The notes: generated by a model not told the origin, from the letters alone. A stretch of DNA of 49,922 nt from an uncultured Desulfosporosinus sp. (GCA_927405585.1 CAKMJS010000116.1:1-49922), one strand, 5' to 3'. Shown: positions 25,038 to 34,100, numbered from the stretch's first letter. Made by a program: numbers and translations.

Positions 25038-25078
25038 GGCATGTTCACCTCATAGCGGGGCTATTAGGTGAACATGCC
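25038..25078. promoter_or_regulatory. Perfect 13-bp inverted repeat between thyX and rlmB
   Basis: GGCATGTTCACCT (25038-25050) and AGGTGAACATGCC (25066-25078) are exact complements. The 15-nt spacer contains a nested ATAG/CTAT pairing around GGGG. No T tract follows, so it is not a standard terminator. It could be an operator or a stable RNA hairpin; its function is unknown. Confidence 0.6.
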
Positions 25079-25157
25079 GACACAGTATGGCGCAAAATAG
25101 ACTTGTATACTGACTGGTTATTTTATGGAATGTGCCTACAACCCTAGATGGAAAGAA

Positions 25158-25922
25158 GTGAACGACTTGAACGATGAAATGGTTTACGGCAAGAATCCTG
25201 TCTTAGAACTTTTAAAAAGCGGAAAACCCGTAAACAAAGTGCTCTTTGTGTCGGAAGGGCCCAGCGGACGGAATCAAGAAATCATTTCGTTATTGCATGA
25301 ACGGGGCATACCTTATCAATTCGTGGACAGTCAGACCCTTGACCGTTTAACGAACCGAGAGCGCCACCAAGGAATGCTTGCATATGTTGCGGCGCGGGAG
25401 TATGCTAGCATAGAGGATATTCTTACTTTAGCCGAAGAGAGGCAAGAAGCCCCCTTTATTTTGATGTTGGATGAAATCGAAGATCCTCATAATCTGGGAG
25501 CATTGCTGCGAACAGTGGACGCTGTCGGAGCTCATGGGGTCATTATTCCGAAACGGCGAAGTGTTACCTTGACAGGAACTGTAGCCAAAACCTCTGCTGG
25601 GGCAGTTGAGTATGTGCTCGTAGCGCGAGTGAGCAATCTTGTCCAAACTTTACAGGATCTGAAGAAGAAGGGATGTTGGGTGTCTGGGGCTGAGGCAGGA
25701 GGAAAAGACGCTTTTAAAGCAGACCTCACCGGTTCGAGAGTTATAGTCATTGGTAGCGAAGGAAAAGGCATAAGCCGCTTACTTCGGGAAAATTGTGATG
25801 AACTTGTCAGTCTACCGATGAAGGGTAATGTCAGTTCGCTAAACGCTAGTGTTGCAGGGTCTGTCATGCTTTATGAAGTTCTCCGGCAAAGAACCGACAC
25901 AACAACCAAAACTTCGCCTTGA
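25158..25922 (+). CDS. rlmB: 23S rRNA (guanosine-2251-2'-O)-methyltransferase, TrmH family
   Basis: SPOUT methyltransferase using SAM, 254 residues from the chosen start. An N-terminal L30e-like domain (VYGKNPVLELLKSG, QEIISLLHERGIPYQFVD) precedes the knotted domain with EDPHNLGALLRTVDAVGAHGVIIP, VIGSEGKGISRLLRENCDELVSLP and SSLNASVAGSVMLYEVLRQ. The start is uncertain: candidates are ATG 25125, GTG 25158, TTG 25167 and ATG 25179. GTG 25158 has the only purine-rich site (GGAAAGAAG) close by, and homologues start near VYGKN. yacP, often next, is absent, and sigH follows. Confidence 0.9.
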   Translation: MNDLNDEMVYGKNPVLELLKSGKPVNKVLFVSEGPSGRNQEIISLLHERGIPYQFVDSQTLDRLTNRERHQGMLAYVAAREYASIEDILTLAEERQEAPFILMLDEIEDPHNLGALLRTVDAVGAHGVIIPKRRSVTLTGTVAKTSAGAVEYVLVARVSNLVQTLQDLKKKGCWVSGAEAGGKDAFKADLTGSRVIVIGSEGKGISRLLRENCDELVSLPMKGNVSSLNASVAGSVMLYEVLRQRTDTTTKTSP

Positions 25923-26019
25923 CGCTTTTCTTTAGGGTCGAGTATAATAAGAATGTTCTCGTGGACAAGGGCGAGCGAGATTTGCGTCTTATTCATGACG
26001 ACATTAGGGGGGATCAACT

Positions 26020-26670
26020 TTGACTCTTCAAGCCCAACCAGAACTACTGGAGTGCGAAAGCATCGATGTGATAGTGGATGAACAAGTGGTTGAGCTTGCC
26101 AAGGAAGGCGACACTACAGCCCTCGAGTACCTTATTAACAAATATAAGAATTTCGTCAGGGCCAAGGCACGTTCATATTTTCTGATTGGAGCAGATCGTG
26201 AAGATATTATCCAAGAGGGTATGATCGGACTTTATAAGGCAATTCGGGATTTTCGTGGTGACAAACTTTCTTCCTTTCGAGCGTTTGCCGAATTATGCAT
26301 TACTCGCCAGATTATCACGGCGATTAAGACGGCGACTCGGCAGAAACACATTCCACTTAACTCCTATGTTTCCTTAAATAAGCCTATCTACGACGAAGAT
26401 TCTGATCGGACTCTACTTGATGTCATCTCGGGAACCCGAATCACAGACCCTGAAGAGCTAATAATCAGTCGGGAAGAATTCGACGACATCGAGGAAAAAA
26501 TGGGTGAAATCCTTAGCTCTCTGGAATGGAAAGTACTGATGTCTTACCTAGAAGGGAAATCCTACCAAGAAATTGCTGTTGATTTGAGGAGACATGTAAA
26601 ATCGATTGATAACGCGTTGCAGAGGGTTAAACGAAAGCTTGAACGCTATTTAGAGCGTCGTGATGGATAA
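26020..26670 (+). CDS. sigH: RNA polymerase sigma-H (sporulation and stationary phase)
   Basis: Sigma-70 family factor of 216 residues that drives early sporulation genes in Firmicutes. Region 2 is clear: ALEYLINKYKNFVRAKA, DREDIIQEGMIGLYKAIRDF and ITRQIITAIKTATRQKH. Region 4 follows with LEGKSYQEIAVDLRRHVKSIDNALQRVKRKL. TTG 26020 has AGGGGGGAT at ideal spacing; no ATG lies nearby in frame. The location between rlmB and rpmG/secE matches the Bacillus order, which supports sigH over other sigma factors. Confidence 0.95.
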   Translation: MTLQAQPELLECESIDVIVDEQVVELAKEGDTTALEYLINKYKNFVRAKARSYFLIGADREDIIQEGMIGLYKAIRDFRGDKLSSFRAFAELCITRQIITAIKTATRQKHIPLNSYVSLNKPIYDEDSDRTLLDVISGTRITDPEELIISREEFDDIEEKMGEILSSLEWKVLMSYLEGKSYQEIAVDLRRHVKSIDNALQRVKRKLERYLERRDG

Positions 26671-26701
26671 CTTTACATATGTCCTCACAGAATTAAAATG
26701 C

Positions 26702-26730
26702 TTGCATTAGGCAGATAGAAGTGGTAAACT
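26702..26730 (+). promoter_or_regulatory. Candidate promoter of the tRNA pair
   Basis: TTGCAT (26702-26707) and TAAACT (26725-26730) with a 17-nt spacer, about 45 nt before tRNA-Thr. Confidence 0.55.
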
Positions 26731-26775
26731 ACGTAAGTGTCTTACGTTAATAGACGATTAAGGCGCGGATTAAAT

Positions 26776-26851
26776 GCCGACGTAGCTCAATTGGTAGAGC
26801 AACTGATTTGTAATCAGTAGGTTGCGGGTTCGAGTCCCATCGTTGGCTCCA
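26776..26851 (+). tRNA. tRNA-Thr (anticodon TGT)
   Basis: The acceptor arm GCCGACG pairs with CGTTGGC with one G-T pair. The D arm is GCTC...GAGC, the anticodon stem ACTGA/TCAGT carries the loop TTTGTAA with anticodon TGT, and the T arm contains GGTTCGAGTCC. The CCA end is encoded (26849-26851). Confidence 0.97.
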
Positions 26852-26883
26852 TTAAATCTTCTTGAAGTGAATTATTCTAACAT

Positions 26884-26958
<75 letters not shown>

Positions 26959-26967
26959 AGCGTGATC

Positions 26968-26989
26968 AGACAGCAGAGCTGTCTTTTTT
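26968..26989 (+). terminator. Terminator after the tRNA pair
   Basis: AGACAGC (26968-26974), loop AGA, GCTGTCT (26978-26984), then a T run. Confidence 0.88.
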
Positions 26990-27013
26990 ATACTTTAGCA
27001 TAGGACGTTTTTC

Positions 27014-27042
27014 TTGACACAGAAATTAACTTATGATAAAGT
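27014..27042 (+). promoter_or_regulatory. Candidate promoter of rpmG-secE-nusG
   Basis: TTGACA (27014-27019) and TAAAGT (27037-27042) with a 17-nt spacer. Confidence 0.62.
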
Positions 27043-27099
27043 ATTTTGAGTAATGGATTAAAATACAGCGTCCTACCGTTGTCCGGGAGGTGTTCGTGA

Positions 27100-27249
27100 A
27101 TGCGTGTTGGCATTATATTGGCGTGTACGGATTGCAAGCACCGTAACTACGCTACTATCAAAAATAAGAAAAATAACCCTGATCGCTTGGAGTCTCAAAA
27201 GTTTTGCAAATTTTGCAAAAGCCATACTCTCCATAAAGAAACAAAGTAA
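27100..27249 (+). CDS. rpmG: 50S ribosomal protein L33 (zinc type)
   Basis: Short gene of 49 residues from ATG 27100 to TAA 27249, with GGGAGGTG upstream. The product begins [22 protein letters not shown] and ends [10 protein letters not shown]. Two Cys pairs, CTDC and CKFC, make it the zinc-binding paralogue type. It lies before secE and nusG as in other Firmicutes. Confidence 0.96.
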   Translation: MRVGIILACTDCKHRNYATIKNKKNNPDRLESQKFCKFCKSHTLHKETK

Positions 27250-27338
27250 TTTTTTTTTTGCTATGGTTTAGGCAATACGCCAGGAGGCGTTGTCACAGTG
27301 TCAATGACATTTTGATTGTCATGTAAGGATGTGAAGTG

Positions 27339-27560
27339 ATGGGCACGTTAAAGAAGCCGGTCGAAACTCAGAAACAGACAGAAAAGGCGGCGGAGTATTT
27401 CGGCGGGGTTTTGAGCGAGTTAAAGAAAGTTCATTGGCCAAGCCGTAAACAATTGGTCACCTATACAGGCGTTGTATTTTTTGCGGTGACGATTGTATCC
27501 ATTATGATGTGGATTGTGGATAGTGGTTTAAGTGTGGCCTTGACCAAGCTACTGCCCTAA
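27339..27560 (+). CDS. secE: Preprotein translocase subunit SecE
   Basis: Essential membrane subunit of SecYEG, here the short single-span form of 73 residues. An amphipathic segment with YFGGVLSELKKVHWPSRKQL precedes one membrane helix (VVFFAVTIVSIMMWIVDSGL). The frame opens at GTG 27336; ATG 27339 next to it fits AAGGA at 27325-27329. nusG follows after about 40 nt. Confidence 0.96.
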   Translation: MGTLKKPVETQKQTEKAAEYFGGVLSELKKVHWPSRKQLVTYTGVVFFAVTIVSIMMWIVDSGLSVALTKLLP

Positions 27561-27602
27561 CCTATGAGATTCTAAGGCAGTGTCTGAGGAGGTCCCAGAG
27601 AA

Positions 27603-28130
27603 ATGGCAAAAGACTGGTATGTTATTCATACTTATTCCGGCTATGAGAACAAAGTAAAGATGAATCTCGAAAAACGAGTCGAGTCCATGAACATGGAAGA
27701 AAAGATCTTTCGCGTACTTGTTCCCATGGAAGACGAGATCGAGTTCAAAAATGGGAAACAGAAAGTCACTAAACGCAAGGTCTATCCAGGCTATGTTCTC
27801 GTTGAAATGGAAATGACAGACGATTCATGGTATGTTGTGCGTAATACGCCGGGTGTAACTGGGTTCGTCGGCTCAGGAACGAAGCCGATCCCGTTATTGG
27901 ACAAAGAGGTTTTCAAGATTCTCCAGCAAATGGGTATGGATGAGGTTCACACTCGAATTGATTTTGAGATCAATCAGAGTGTCCAAGTCATTGCAGGTCC
28001 GTTTAAGGACTTTATTGGAGTGGTTCGCGAAATTCTTGCAGACAAAGGCAAGTTGCGTGTCGAAGTGTCTATGTTTGGCAGGGAGACTCCTGTTGAATTG
28101 GAGTTTACCCAGGTTCAAAGACTCGACTAA
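27603..28130 (+). CDS. nusG: Transcription elongation/antitermination factor NusG
   Basis: Binds RNA polymerase near the clamp and modulates pausing and termination. The NGN domain reads WYVIHTYSGYENKVKMNLEKR and RKVYPGYVLVEMEM. The KOW domain follows with QVIAGPFKDFIGVVREI. The length of 175 residues is typical. It is preceded by GAGGTCCCAGAGA. It leads directly into rplK, the common order. Confidence 0.96.
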   Translation: MAKDWYVIHTYSGYENKVKMNLEKRVESMNMEEKIFRVLVPMEDEIEFKNGKQKVTKRKVYPGYVLVEMEMTDDSWYVVRNTPGVTGFVGSGTKPIPLLDKEVFKILQQMGMDEVHTRIDFEINQSVQVIAGPFKDFIGVVREILADKGKLRVEVSMFGRETPVELEFTQVQRLD

Positions 28131-28166
28131 GGGTAGAGGTTATCCTAATAAGGAGGTGTAATGATA

Positions 28167-28595
28167 ATGGCGAAAAAAGTTATTGGATTGGTTAAATTAG
28201 CGATTAATGCAGGAAAGGCCACACCGGCACCTCCCGTAGGTCCAGCTTTAGGTCAGCATGGTGTTAACATTATGGCCTTCTGCAAAGAATACAATGAGCG
28301 CACCAAGGATCAAGTGGGACTTATCATCCCTGTTGAAATTACCGTGTACGAAGATCGCTCGTTTACCTTTATTACCAAAACTCCACCGGCGGCTATATTG
28401 CTGAAAAAAGCAGCTAATATCAAATCAGGTTCTTCCGAGCCAAATCGTAAAAAGGTTGCGTCTGTCCCGAAATCTAAAGTTCGCGAAATTGCGGATATTA
28501 AGATGAAGGATTTGAATGCTGCAAGTATCGAAGCGGCAATGCGCATGGTTGAAGGTACTGCGCGGAGTATGGGAATCGATATCGTTGAAGGATAA
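28167..28595 (+). CDS. rplK: 50S ribosomal protein L11
   Basis: GTPase-centre protein binding 23S helices 43-44 and thiostrepton-type antibiotics. Key segments are [20 protein letters not shown] in the N-terminal domain and AADIK-type sequence near [20 protein letters not shown]. The length is 142 residues. AAGGAGGTG lies only 2 nt from ATG 28161 but 8 nt from ATG 28167, which gives the usual MAKKVIG start. Confidence 0.97.
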   Translation: MAKKVIGLVKLAINAGKATPAPPVGPALGQHGVNIMAFCKEYNERTKDQVGLIIPVEITVYEDRSFTFITKTPPAAILLKKAANIKSGSSEPNRKKVASVPKSKVREIADIKMKDLNAASIEAAMRMVEGTARSMGIDIVEG

Positions 28596-28639
28596 AGAAA
28601 ACTTGGCTAGCGCCAAGCCTTCAGGCGCAGGCGGTCGCC

Positions 28640-28690
28640 TTAGTTGCACTTATGCTCCAGAAAGTATATAACCGTCAGTTATACTTTCTG
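28640..28690. repeat. Intergenic hairpin element between rplK and rplA
   Basis: The gap holds the 15-mer TTAGTTGCACTTATG (shared with 17180), then an 11-bp stem CAGAAAGTATA (28658-28668) paired with TATACTTTCTG (28680-28690). Further small hairpins precede it (CTTGG/CCAAG near 28605). No T tract follows. It looks like an inserted or decayed repeat upstream of the L1 operator. Confidence 0.5.
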
Positions 28691-28708
28691 ACATAGTATA
28701 AAGAAAAT

Positions 28709-28738
28709 TGTGGGAGGGCAAAAGCCCGCATTACCACA
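28709..28738 (+). promoter_or_regulatory. Putative L1-binding operator in the mRNA
   Basis: TGTGG (28709-28713) pairs with CCACA (28734-28738) and GGGC (28716-28719) with GCCC (28724-28727), leaving an asymmetric internal loop (GA against GCATTA). The structure lies immediately before the rplA ribosome site and resembles the L1 site used for feedback control in rplK-rplA operons. Confidence 0.55.
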
Positions 28739-28752
28739 TGGAGGTTAAAAGA

Positions 28753-29445
28753 ATGGCAAAAGTAAGTAAAAAGTATCAAGAGGCTGTAAAGTCGTTTGAT
28801 CGTATTGCTCTCTACGAACCACTAGAAGCACTAGCAATCGTTAAAACAAACTCCACAGCAAAGTTCGATGAAACAGTGGAAGTTGCTTTCAAACTGGGCA
28901 TTGACACCCGTCATGCAGATCAACAAATTCGTGGCGCAATAGTGCTCCCGAATGGTACAGGGAAAACCCGATCCGTGTTAGTATTTGCTAAAGGGGAGAA
29001 GGCTAAGGAAGCAGAATTAGCTGGTGCAGACTTTGTTGGCGCTGAAGACATGATTGCTAAGATCGAGCAAGGCTGGTTTGGTTTTGAAGTAGTTGTTGCA
29101 ACACCTGATATGATGGGTATGGTTGGTAAACTAGGTCGTGTTCTCGGACCTAAAGGTCTTATGCCTAACCCGAAAACAGGGACGGTTACTCTTGACGTAA
29201 CTCGTGCGATCAAAGAGATCAAAGCTGGTAAGATAGAATATCGTGCGGAAAAAGCGGGTATTATTCACGCTCCAATCGGTAAAGCCTCATTCACAGCTGA
29301 AGCATTGCTTGAAAACTATCGTGTGTTAGCAGAGACGTTGGTAAAAGCTAAGCCTGCTGCTGCTAAGGGCCAATACATGCGTAGTGTTACAGTGTCCTCG
29401 ACAATGGGACCTGGCGTACGTATTAATCCTGCAAAAGCTCTCTAA
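28753..29445 (+). CDS. rplA: 50S ribosomal protein L1
   Basis: L1-stalk protein and, in many bacteria, translational repressor of its own operon. The 230-residue product has [45 protein letters not shown] and [20 protein letters not shown] is spaced for ATG 28753; the open frame upstream to 28708 runs through the operator and is not translated. REP elements follow immediately. Confidence 0.97.
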   Translation: MAKVSKKYQEAVKSFDRIALYEPLEALAIVKTNSTAKFDETVEVAFKLGIDTRHADQQIRGAIVLPNGTGKTRSVLVFAKGEKAKEAELAGADFVGAEDMIAKIEQGWFGFEVVVATPDMMGMVGKLGRVLGPKGLMPNPKTGTVTLDVTRAIKEIKAGKIEYRAEKAGIIHAPIGKASFTAEALLENYRVLAETLVKAKPAAAKGQYMRSVTVSSTMGPGVRINPAKAL

Positions 29446-29448
29446 CAC

Positions 29449-29476
29449 GTAGGGGCAATTCATGAATTGCCCGTAC
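29449..29476. repeat. REP-like palindrome, copy 6
   Basis: GTAGGGGCAATTCA and TGAATTGCCCGTAC, with a G-G mismatch at stem position 4. It lies 4 nt after rplA. Confidence 0.9.
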
Positions 29477-29514
29477 TTCTTGACAATGGTCAGTAGAGGA
29501 GATACACTAGCTCG

Positions 29515-29539
29515 GACGGGCAATTCATCAAATTAATAC
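29515..29539. repeat. Degenerate REP fragment
   Basis: GACGGGCAATTCATCAAATTAATAC keeps the left half-site and loses the right. Directly adjoins the next full copy. (Key residues: CGGGCAATTCAT, then AAATT.). Confidence 0.6.
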
Positions 29540-29567
29540 GTACGGGCAATTCATGAATTGCCCATAC
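29540..29567. repeat. REP-like palindrome, copy 7
   Basis: GTACGGGCAATTCA and TGAATTGCCCATAC, position 4 being C against A. It lies just upstream of the L10 leader RNA. Confidence 0.9.
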
Positions 29568-29569
29568 TA

Positions 29570-29685
29570 TAAGTCCGCTGTAGAAAGCAGGTGCCGTTAG
29601 GCTTAATGTCCTGCCGAGGTTGGAAGATGCGCCGATAGATATTTATTTGGCATTCTTAACCTCTGCAAACGCGGAGGTTTTTTGC
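29570..29685 (+). ncRNA. L10 leader RNA with attenuator
   Basis: The segment from AAGTCCGCTGTAGAAAGCAGG through GCCGTTAGGC, GTCCTGCCGAGG and GGAAGATGCG is the known L10(L12)4 binding leader of Firmicutes rplJL operons. It ends in a terminator, AACCTCTGC (29658-29666) paired with GCGGAGGTT (29671-29679) and a T run. Excess L10-L12 complex would promote termination. Confidence 0.85.
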
Positions 29686-29717
29686 TAAGTTTATCTGAAG
29701 GAAGGAGGTACACATAA

Positions 29718-30245
29718 ATGCCTAATATTGAAGAAAAAAGTCTAGTCGTCTCGGATATCAAGGAAAAGTTTCAAAATGCCTCTGGGATTGTCTTAGCTGA
29801 CTATCGTGGTTTGACTGTCGCTCAAGTAACGCAATTACGTTCTCAGCTACGTCTTGCAGGCGTGGAGTACAAGGTCATGAAAAACACGCTTGTACGTCGA
29901 GCTGCCGCTGAACTCGGAGTAGAAGGCCTAGATTCCTATCTTAAAGGACCAACAGCACTTGCCTTTTGCGCAGACCCTGTTGCTCCAGCCAAAGTTTTGA
30001 TGGAGTTTGTCAAAGTTCATAAGCTCAAAAAATTTCAAATCAAAGCTGGGGTTCTTGACGGAAAAGTAATTGGACCAGAGGGCGTCAAAGCTCTTGCTGA
30101 TCTGCCTTCCCGTGAAGTGTTACTGGCTATGGTTCTGCGTGGTATGCAGGCACCTCTTACAGGTATGGCCAACGTTCTCCAAGGACCGATTCGCAAAATG
30201 GGCTATGCTTTGGAAGAAGTGCGTAAACTTAAAGCTGCTCAGTGA
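29718..30245 (+). CDS. rplJ: 50S ribosomal protein L10
   Basis: Anchors L7/L12 dimers at the stalk base. The N-terminal RNA-binding part includes LADYRGLTVAQVTQLR and YKVMKNTLVRRAAAELG; the C-terminal helix that binds L12 includes MVLRGMQAPLTGMANVLQGP. The length of 175 residues is normal. GGAAGGAGGT precedes ATG 29718. The stop TGA is the first part of a two-hairpin repeat inserted between rplJ and rplL. Confidence 0.97.
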   Translation: MPNIEEKSLVVSDIKEKFQNASGIVLADYRGLTVAQVTQLRSQLRLAGVEYKVMKNTLVRRAAAELGVEGLDSYLKGPTALAFCADPVAPAKVLMEFVKVHKLKKFQIKAGVLDGKVIGPEGVKALADLPSREVLLAMVLRGMQAPLTGMANVLQGPIRKMGYALEEVRKLKAAQ

Positions 30246-30305
30246 ACTCTTTCAGCTAAAGCTGAACAGCGAACAGGGAATACCGCTTTATAAGTGGGTA
30301 GCGTA
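30242..30305. repeat. Two-hairpin repeat at the rplJ stop codon
   Basis: Starts GTGAACTC, whose TGA is the rplJ stop. Hairpin 1 pairs TTCAGC (30251-30256) with GCTGAA (30261-30266). Hairpin 2 pairs TACCGCTT (30281-30288) with AAGTGGGTA with one bulged base. It is shorter than the copies at 15371 and 37979. Confidence 0.72.
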
Positions 30306-30322
30306 TGGTGTAATTCTAACAT

Positions 30323-30350
30323 GTACGGGCAATTCATGAATTGTCCCTAC
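30323..30350. repeat. REP-like palindrome, copy 8
   Basis: GTACGGGCAATTCA and TGAATTGTCCCTAC. It lies between rplJ and rplL, after the two-hairpin repeat. Confidence 0.88.
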
Positions 30351-30396
30351 GAGCAACGTCTTAATTACTACTAATATTTTAAGGGGGAAATTAATA

Positions 30397-30774
30397 ATGT
30401 CTAAAGTAAATGAAATTCTCGAACTCGTCAAAGGTTTAACCGTCCTTGAGCTATCTGAACTCGTGAAGGCTTTTGAAGTAGAATTCGGTGTAAGTGCAGC
30501 TGCTCCTGTAGCAGTTGCCGGTGGTGGAGCAGCTGCAGCTGTTGTTGAAGAAGTAGAAGAAAAAACTGAGTTTGATGTAATGCTCATGAATTGTGGCGCA
30601 TCCAAAATCAGTGTTATCAAAGTTGTCCGTGAAGCAACCGGCTTAGGCTTGAAAGAAGCTAAAGATCTTGTTGACAACGCACCAAAAGCAGTAAAAGAGA
30701 AAATCTCCAAAGACGAAGCAGAAGCTTTGAGAGCAAAATTAACTGAAGCCGGTGCAACCGTCGAAGTGAAATAA
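30397..30774 (+). CDS. rplL: 50S ribosomal protein L7/L12
   Basis: Stalk protein recruiting translational GTPases, 125 residues. The N-terminal dimerisation part is [20 protein letters not shown], the flexible hinge is rich in Ala, Val and Gly ([13 protein letters not shown]), and the C-terminal domain has [28 protein letters not shown] precedes ATG 30397. About 150 nt of repeats separate it from rplJ, but promoter-like sites are not evident, so it probably remains cotranscribed. Confidence 0.97.
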   Translation: MSKVNEILELVKGLTVLELSELVKAFEVEFGVSAAAPVAVAGGGAAAAVVEEVEEKTEFDVMLMNCGASKISVIKVVREATGLGLKEAKDLVDNAPKAVKEKISKDEAEALRAKLTEAGATVEVK

Positions 30775-30788
30775 GCTTTAGAGATCCA

Positions 30789-30825
30789 AGAAGGTACTCT
30801 CTTGAGGGGGGTACCTTCTTTCTTG
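30789..30825 (+). terminator. Terminator/attenuator after rplL
   Basis: AGAAGGTAC (30789-30797) pairs with GTACCTTCT (30811-30819), followed by TTCTT. It partly insulates rpoBC from the ribosomal genes. Confidence 0.8.
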
Positions 30826-30833
30826 TACTAGTA

Positions 30834-30861
30834 GTAAGGGCAATTCATGAATTGCCCTTAC
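30834..30861. repeat. REP-like palindrome, copy 9
   Basis: GTAAGGGCAATTCA and TGAATTGCCCTTAC. Relative to the consensus, position 4 is A with a matching T on the other arm, a compensated pair. Confidence 0.9.
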
Positions 30862-30877
30862 AATTGTGAAAAGTTAC

Positions 30878-30906
30878 TTGACAGCGATCTTTGATTTTGT
30901 TATACT
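30878..30906 (+). promoter_or_regulatory. Promoter of rpoB-rpoC
   Basis: TTGACA (30878-30883) and TATACT (30901-30906) with a 17-nt spacer. Confidence 0.75.
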
Positions 30907-31136
30907 TTATAAATGTTACTATGCATATATTTGGAATTATTACTTAATCTGTCCATGCTATGGTAATTAGTTCAAAGCATAGGGATATTAAGGAGATATT
31001 AGCTTGATTTTGACGAAATGATGGCGGAATACCATAAACAGTGAAGCGAGGTTCTATTAAAAGGCCTTGCTTTTGCCTGTGTATGTCAATATATTTAACC
31101 TCGATGAGAGGAAACCGCACTGAGGGGTGAAACGTT
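30907..31136 (+). other. rpoB leader, no recognised element
   Basis: About 225 nt of presumptive 5' untranslated RNA. CCATGCTATGG near 30953 and GCATAG-type inverted words suggest local hairpins, and CGAGGTT/AACCTCG occur at 31047 and 31097, which could pair over a distance. I recognise no riboswitch or gene in it. Confidence 0.4.
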
Positions 31137-34100
31137 ATGTTCTATCCTGTTAAGGTTGGGACACGGGAACGCTGGAGTTATTCCAGAATCCGAGAAGTCC
31201 TAGACATGCCAAATCTGATTGAAATTCAGCAGAACTCCTATCGTTGGTTTCTCGATGAAGGGTTGCGCGATATGTTTCGCGATATCTCCCCTATTCAAGA
31301 TTTCACCGGCAATCTGGTCTTGGAATTTATTGATTATAGCTTAGGAGAGGCTAAATATCAGGTGGAGGAGTGTAAAGAACGCGATGTCACGTTTGCTGCG
31401 CCTCTGCGCGTAAAGGTACGCCTGATAAATAAGGAAACAGGGGAAGTCAAAGAGCAGGAAGTCTTTATGGGGGATTTCCCGTTGATGACTGACAAAGGTA
31501 CGTTTATTATTAACGGAGCCGAACGTGTCATCGTCAGCCAACTTGTCCGCTCGCCAGGAGTCTATTACGCAGAACAGATCGATGCCAGTGGTAAGAAGCT
31601 TTATGGAGCGACGGTTATTCCAAACCGCGGAGCTTGGTTAGAATTTGAGACAGATATTAACGATAATATTTTTGTAAGGGTTGACCGAACCCGAAAATTA
31701 CCGGGCACTGTTTTGATTCGTGCTTTGGGCTATGCAAGCAACGGCCAGATTTTAGAGCTGTTTAACGATAATGAGTATATCCGGGCTACCTTGGAAAGAG
31801 ACAACTCAGAGTCAACCGAAGAAGCTTTGGTTGAAATTTATAAACGTTTAAGACCGGGTGAACCGCCAACCGTTGACAGTGCACGATCTTTGCTTGAAGC
31901 ACTGTTCTTTGATGCCAAACGCTATGACCTGGCTAAGGTCGGTCGGTATAAACTGAATAAGAAATTATTGGATTTTCAAGCTCCTGACGACGTACCTCCC
32001 ATGGATATTCGGCATTTGACCCGTGGAGATATCGTGGCTTGCGTTAAACGGATGCTGGCCTTGATGGACGGGCAGGGACATAAAGATGACATTGACCATT
32101 TAGGGAATCGTCGTTTGCGTTCTGTCGGAGAACTTCTTCAAAATCAATTCCGCATTGGTTTATCGCGAATGGAACGAGTGGTTCGCGAACGGATGACCAT
32201 TCAAGATGTTGAAGTGATTACCCCACAAGTGCTCATTAATATTCGACCTGTTGTCGCTGCCATCAAAGAGTTTTTTGGTAGCAGCCAGTTATCTCAATTT
32301 ATGGATCAAACCAATCCATTGGCTGAGTTAACCCATAAGCGGCGTTTGAGTGCTTTAGGACCCGGTGGATTGAGCAGAGAGCGTGCAGGCTTTGAGGTCC
32401 GTGACGTTCACTTTTCCCACTATGGAAGAATGTGTCCAGTAGAGACTCCAGAAGGCCCTAATATTGGTTTGATCGGCTCTTTAGCGACGTTTGGACGGAT
32501 TAATCCCTATGGCTTTATTGAAGCTCCTTACCGCATGGCGGATAAAGAAAATGGTAGAGTTACGGATGAAATTCATTACTTAACTGCAGACGAAGAGGAA
32601 CAATATGTCGTAGCACAGGCCAATGCTCCGCTAGATAAAGACATGAATTTCGTTGGAGAAAAAATTGACGGTCGTCATGGTGCGGACTTTGTTCATGTAT
32701 CGCCAAACCACGTCGACTATATGGATGTCTCACCAAAACAAATGGTGTCCATCGCTACAGCGCTTATCCCATTCCTTGAGCATGATGATGCTAACAGAGC
32801 CTTGATGGGCTCAAACATGCAACGGCAAGCAGTACCTCTCTTGCGTACTGATTCGCCTTACGTCGGGACCGGAATGGAATACAAGACAGCCAAGGACTCC
32901 GGAGTTTGTGCGATAACCAAACAAGCTGGAGTTGTGGAACGGTCAACCGCAGACCAAATTATTATCACCCACGATGATGGAACAACCGAGAAACACAAGT
33001 TGCTCAAATACTCACGCTCTAACCAAGGTACGTGCATTAACCAACGCCCCATTGTTAGAAAAGGGGAGATTGTTGAAGCAGGCCAGATTATTGCGGATGG
33101 ACCGTCGACGGATCATGGAGAACTCGCTTTAGGTCACAATGTGTTAGTGGCCTTCATGACCTGGGAAGGGTATAACTATGAGGATGCAATTCTGATCAGC
33201 GAAAAGCTTGTTCGGGAGGATTACTATACTTCCATTCATATTGAAGAGTATGAATCAGATGCTCGTGATACGAAGCTTGGTCCAGAAGAAATTACTCGTG
33301 ATATCCCGAACGTCGGAGAAGATGTATTGAAGGATCTTGATGAACGAGGAATTATTCGCATTGGAGCAGAAGTTAGGCCTGGGGATATCTTGGTCGGGAA
33401 AGTGACCCCTAAGGGGGAAACTGAACTCACGGCAGAAGAACGCTTGCTGCGGGCAATCTTTGGAGAAAAGGCGCGTGAAGTGCGTGATACCTCTCTACGA
33501 GTACCTCACGGAGAAGCCGGGAAAATTGTTGATGTAAAGGTCTTTACTCGTGAAAACGGAGATGAATTATCTCCCGGCGTTAATCAACTCGTTCGAGTTT
33601 ATATTGCTCAAAAACGGAAAATTTCTGTAGGGGACAAAGTAGCGGGTCGTCACGGTAACAAAGGGGTTATTTCCCGCATTATGCGTCAAGAAGACATGCC
33701 CTTTATGCCGGATGGTACACCCATTGAAATTGTTCTTAATCCACTCGGTGTTCCTTCTCGAATGAATATCGGTCAAGTTCTGGAAACTCACTTAGGCTGG
33801 GCCGCGAAGGCACTTGGGATTCGAATTGCAACGCCAGTCTTCGATGGTGCAACGGAGGACGATATTTTTGAGACCTTGCAGAAGGCAGGACTACCGCCAG
33901 ATGGAAAGACCCTGTTATATGACGGCCGGACAGGAGATCCGTTTGACAGCAAGATCACCGTTGGATATATGTATGTGCTTAAGCTTCACCATTTAGTTGA
34001 CGATAAGATCCATGCCCGTTCAACGGGTCCATACTCCCTTGTGACCCAGCAGCCGTTGGGTGGTAAAGCACAGTTCGGTGGCCAACGCTTTGGGGAAATG

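Noticed and set aside
25038-25078. thyX-rlmB hairpin as a Rho-independent terminator
   Set aside because: No T tract follows on either strand.
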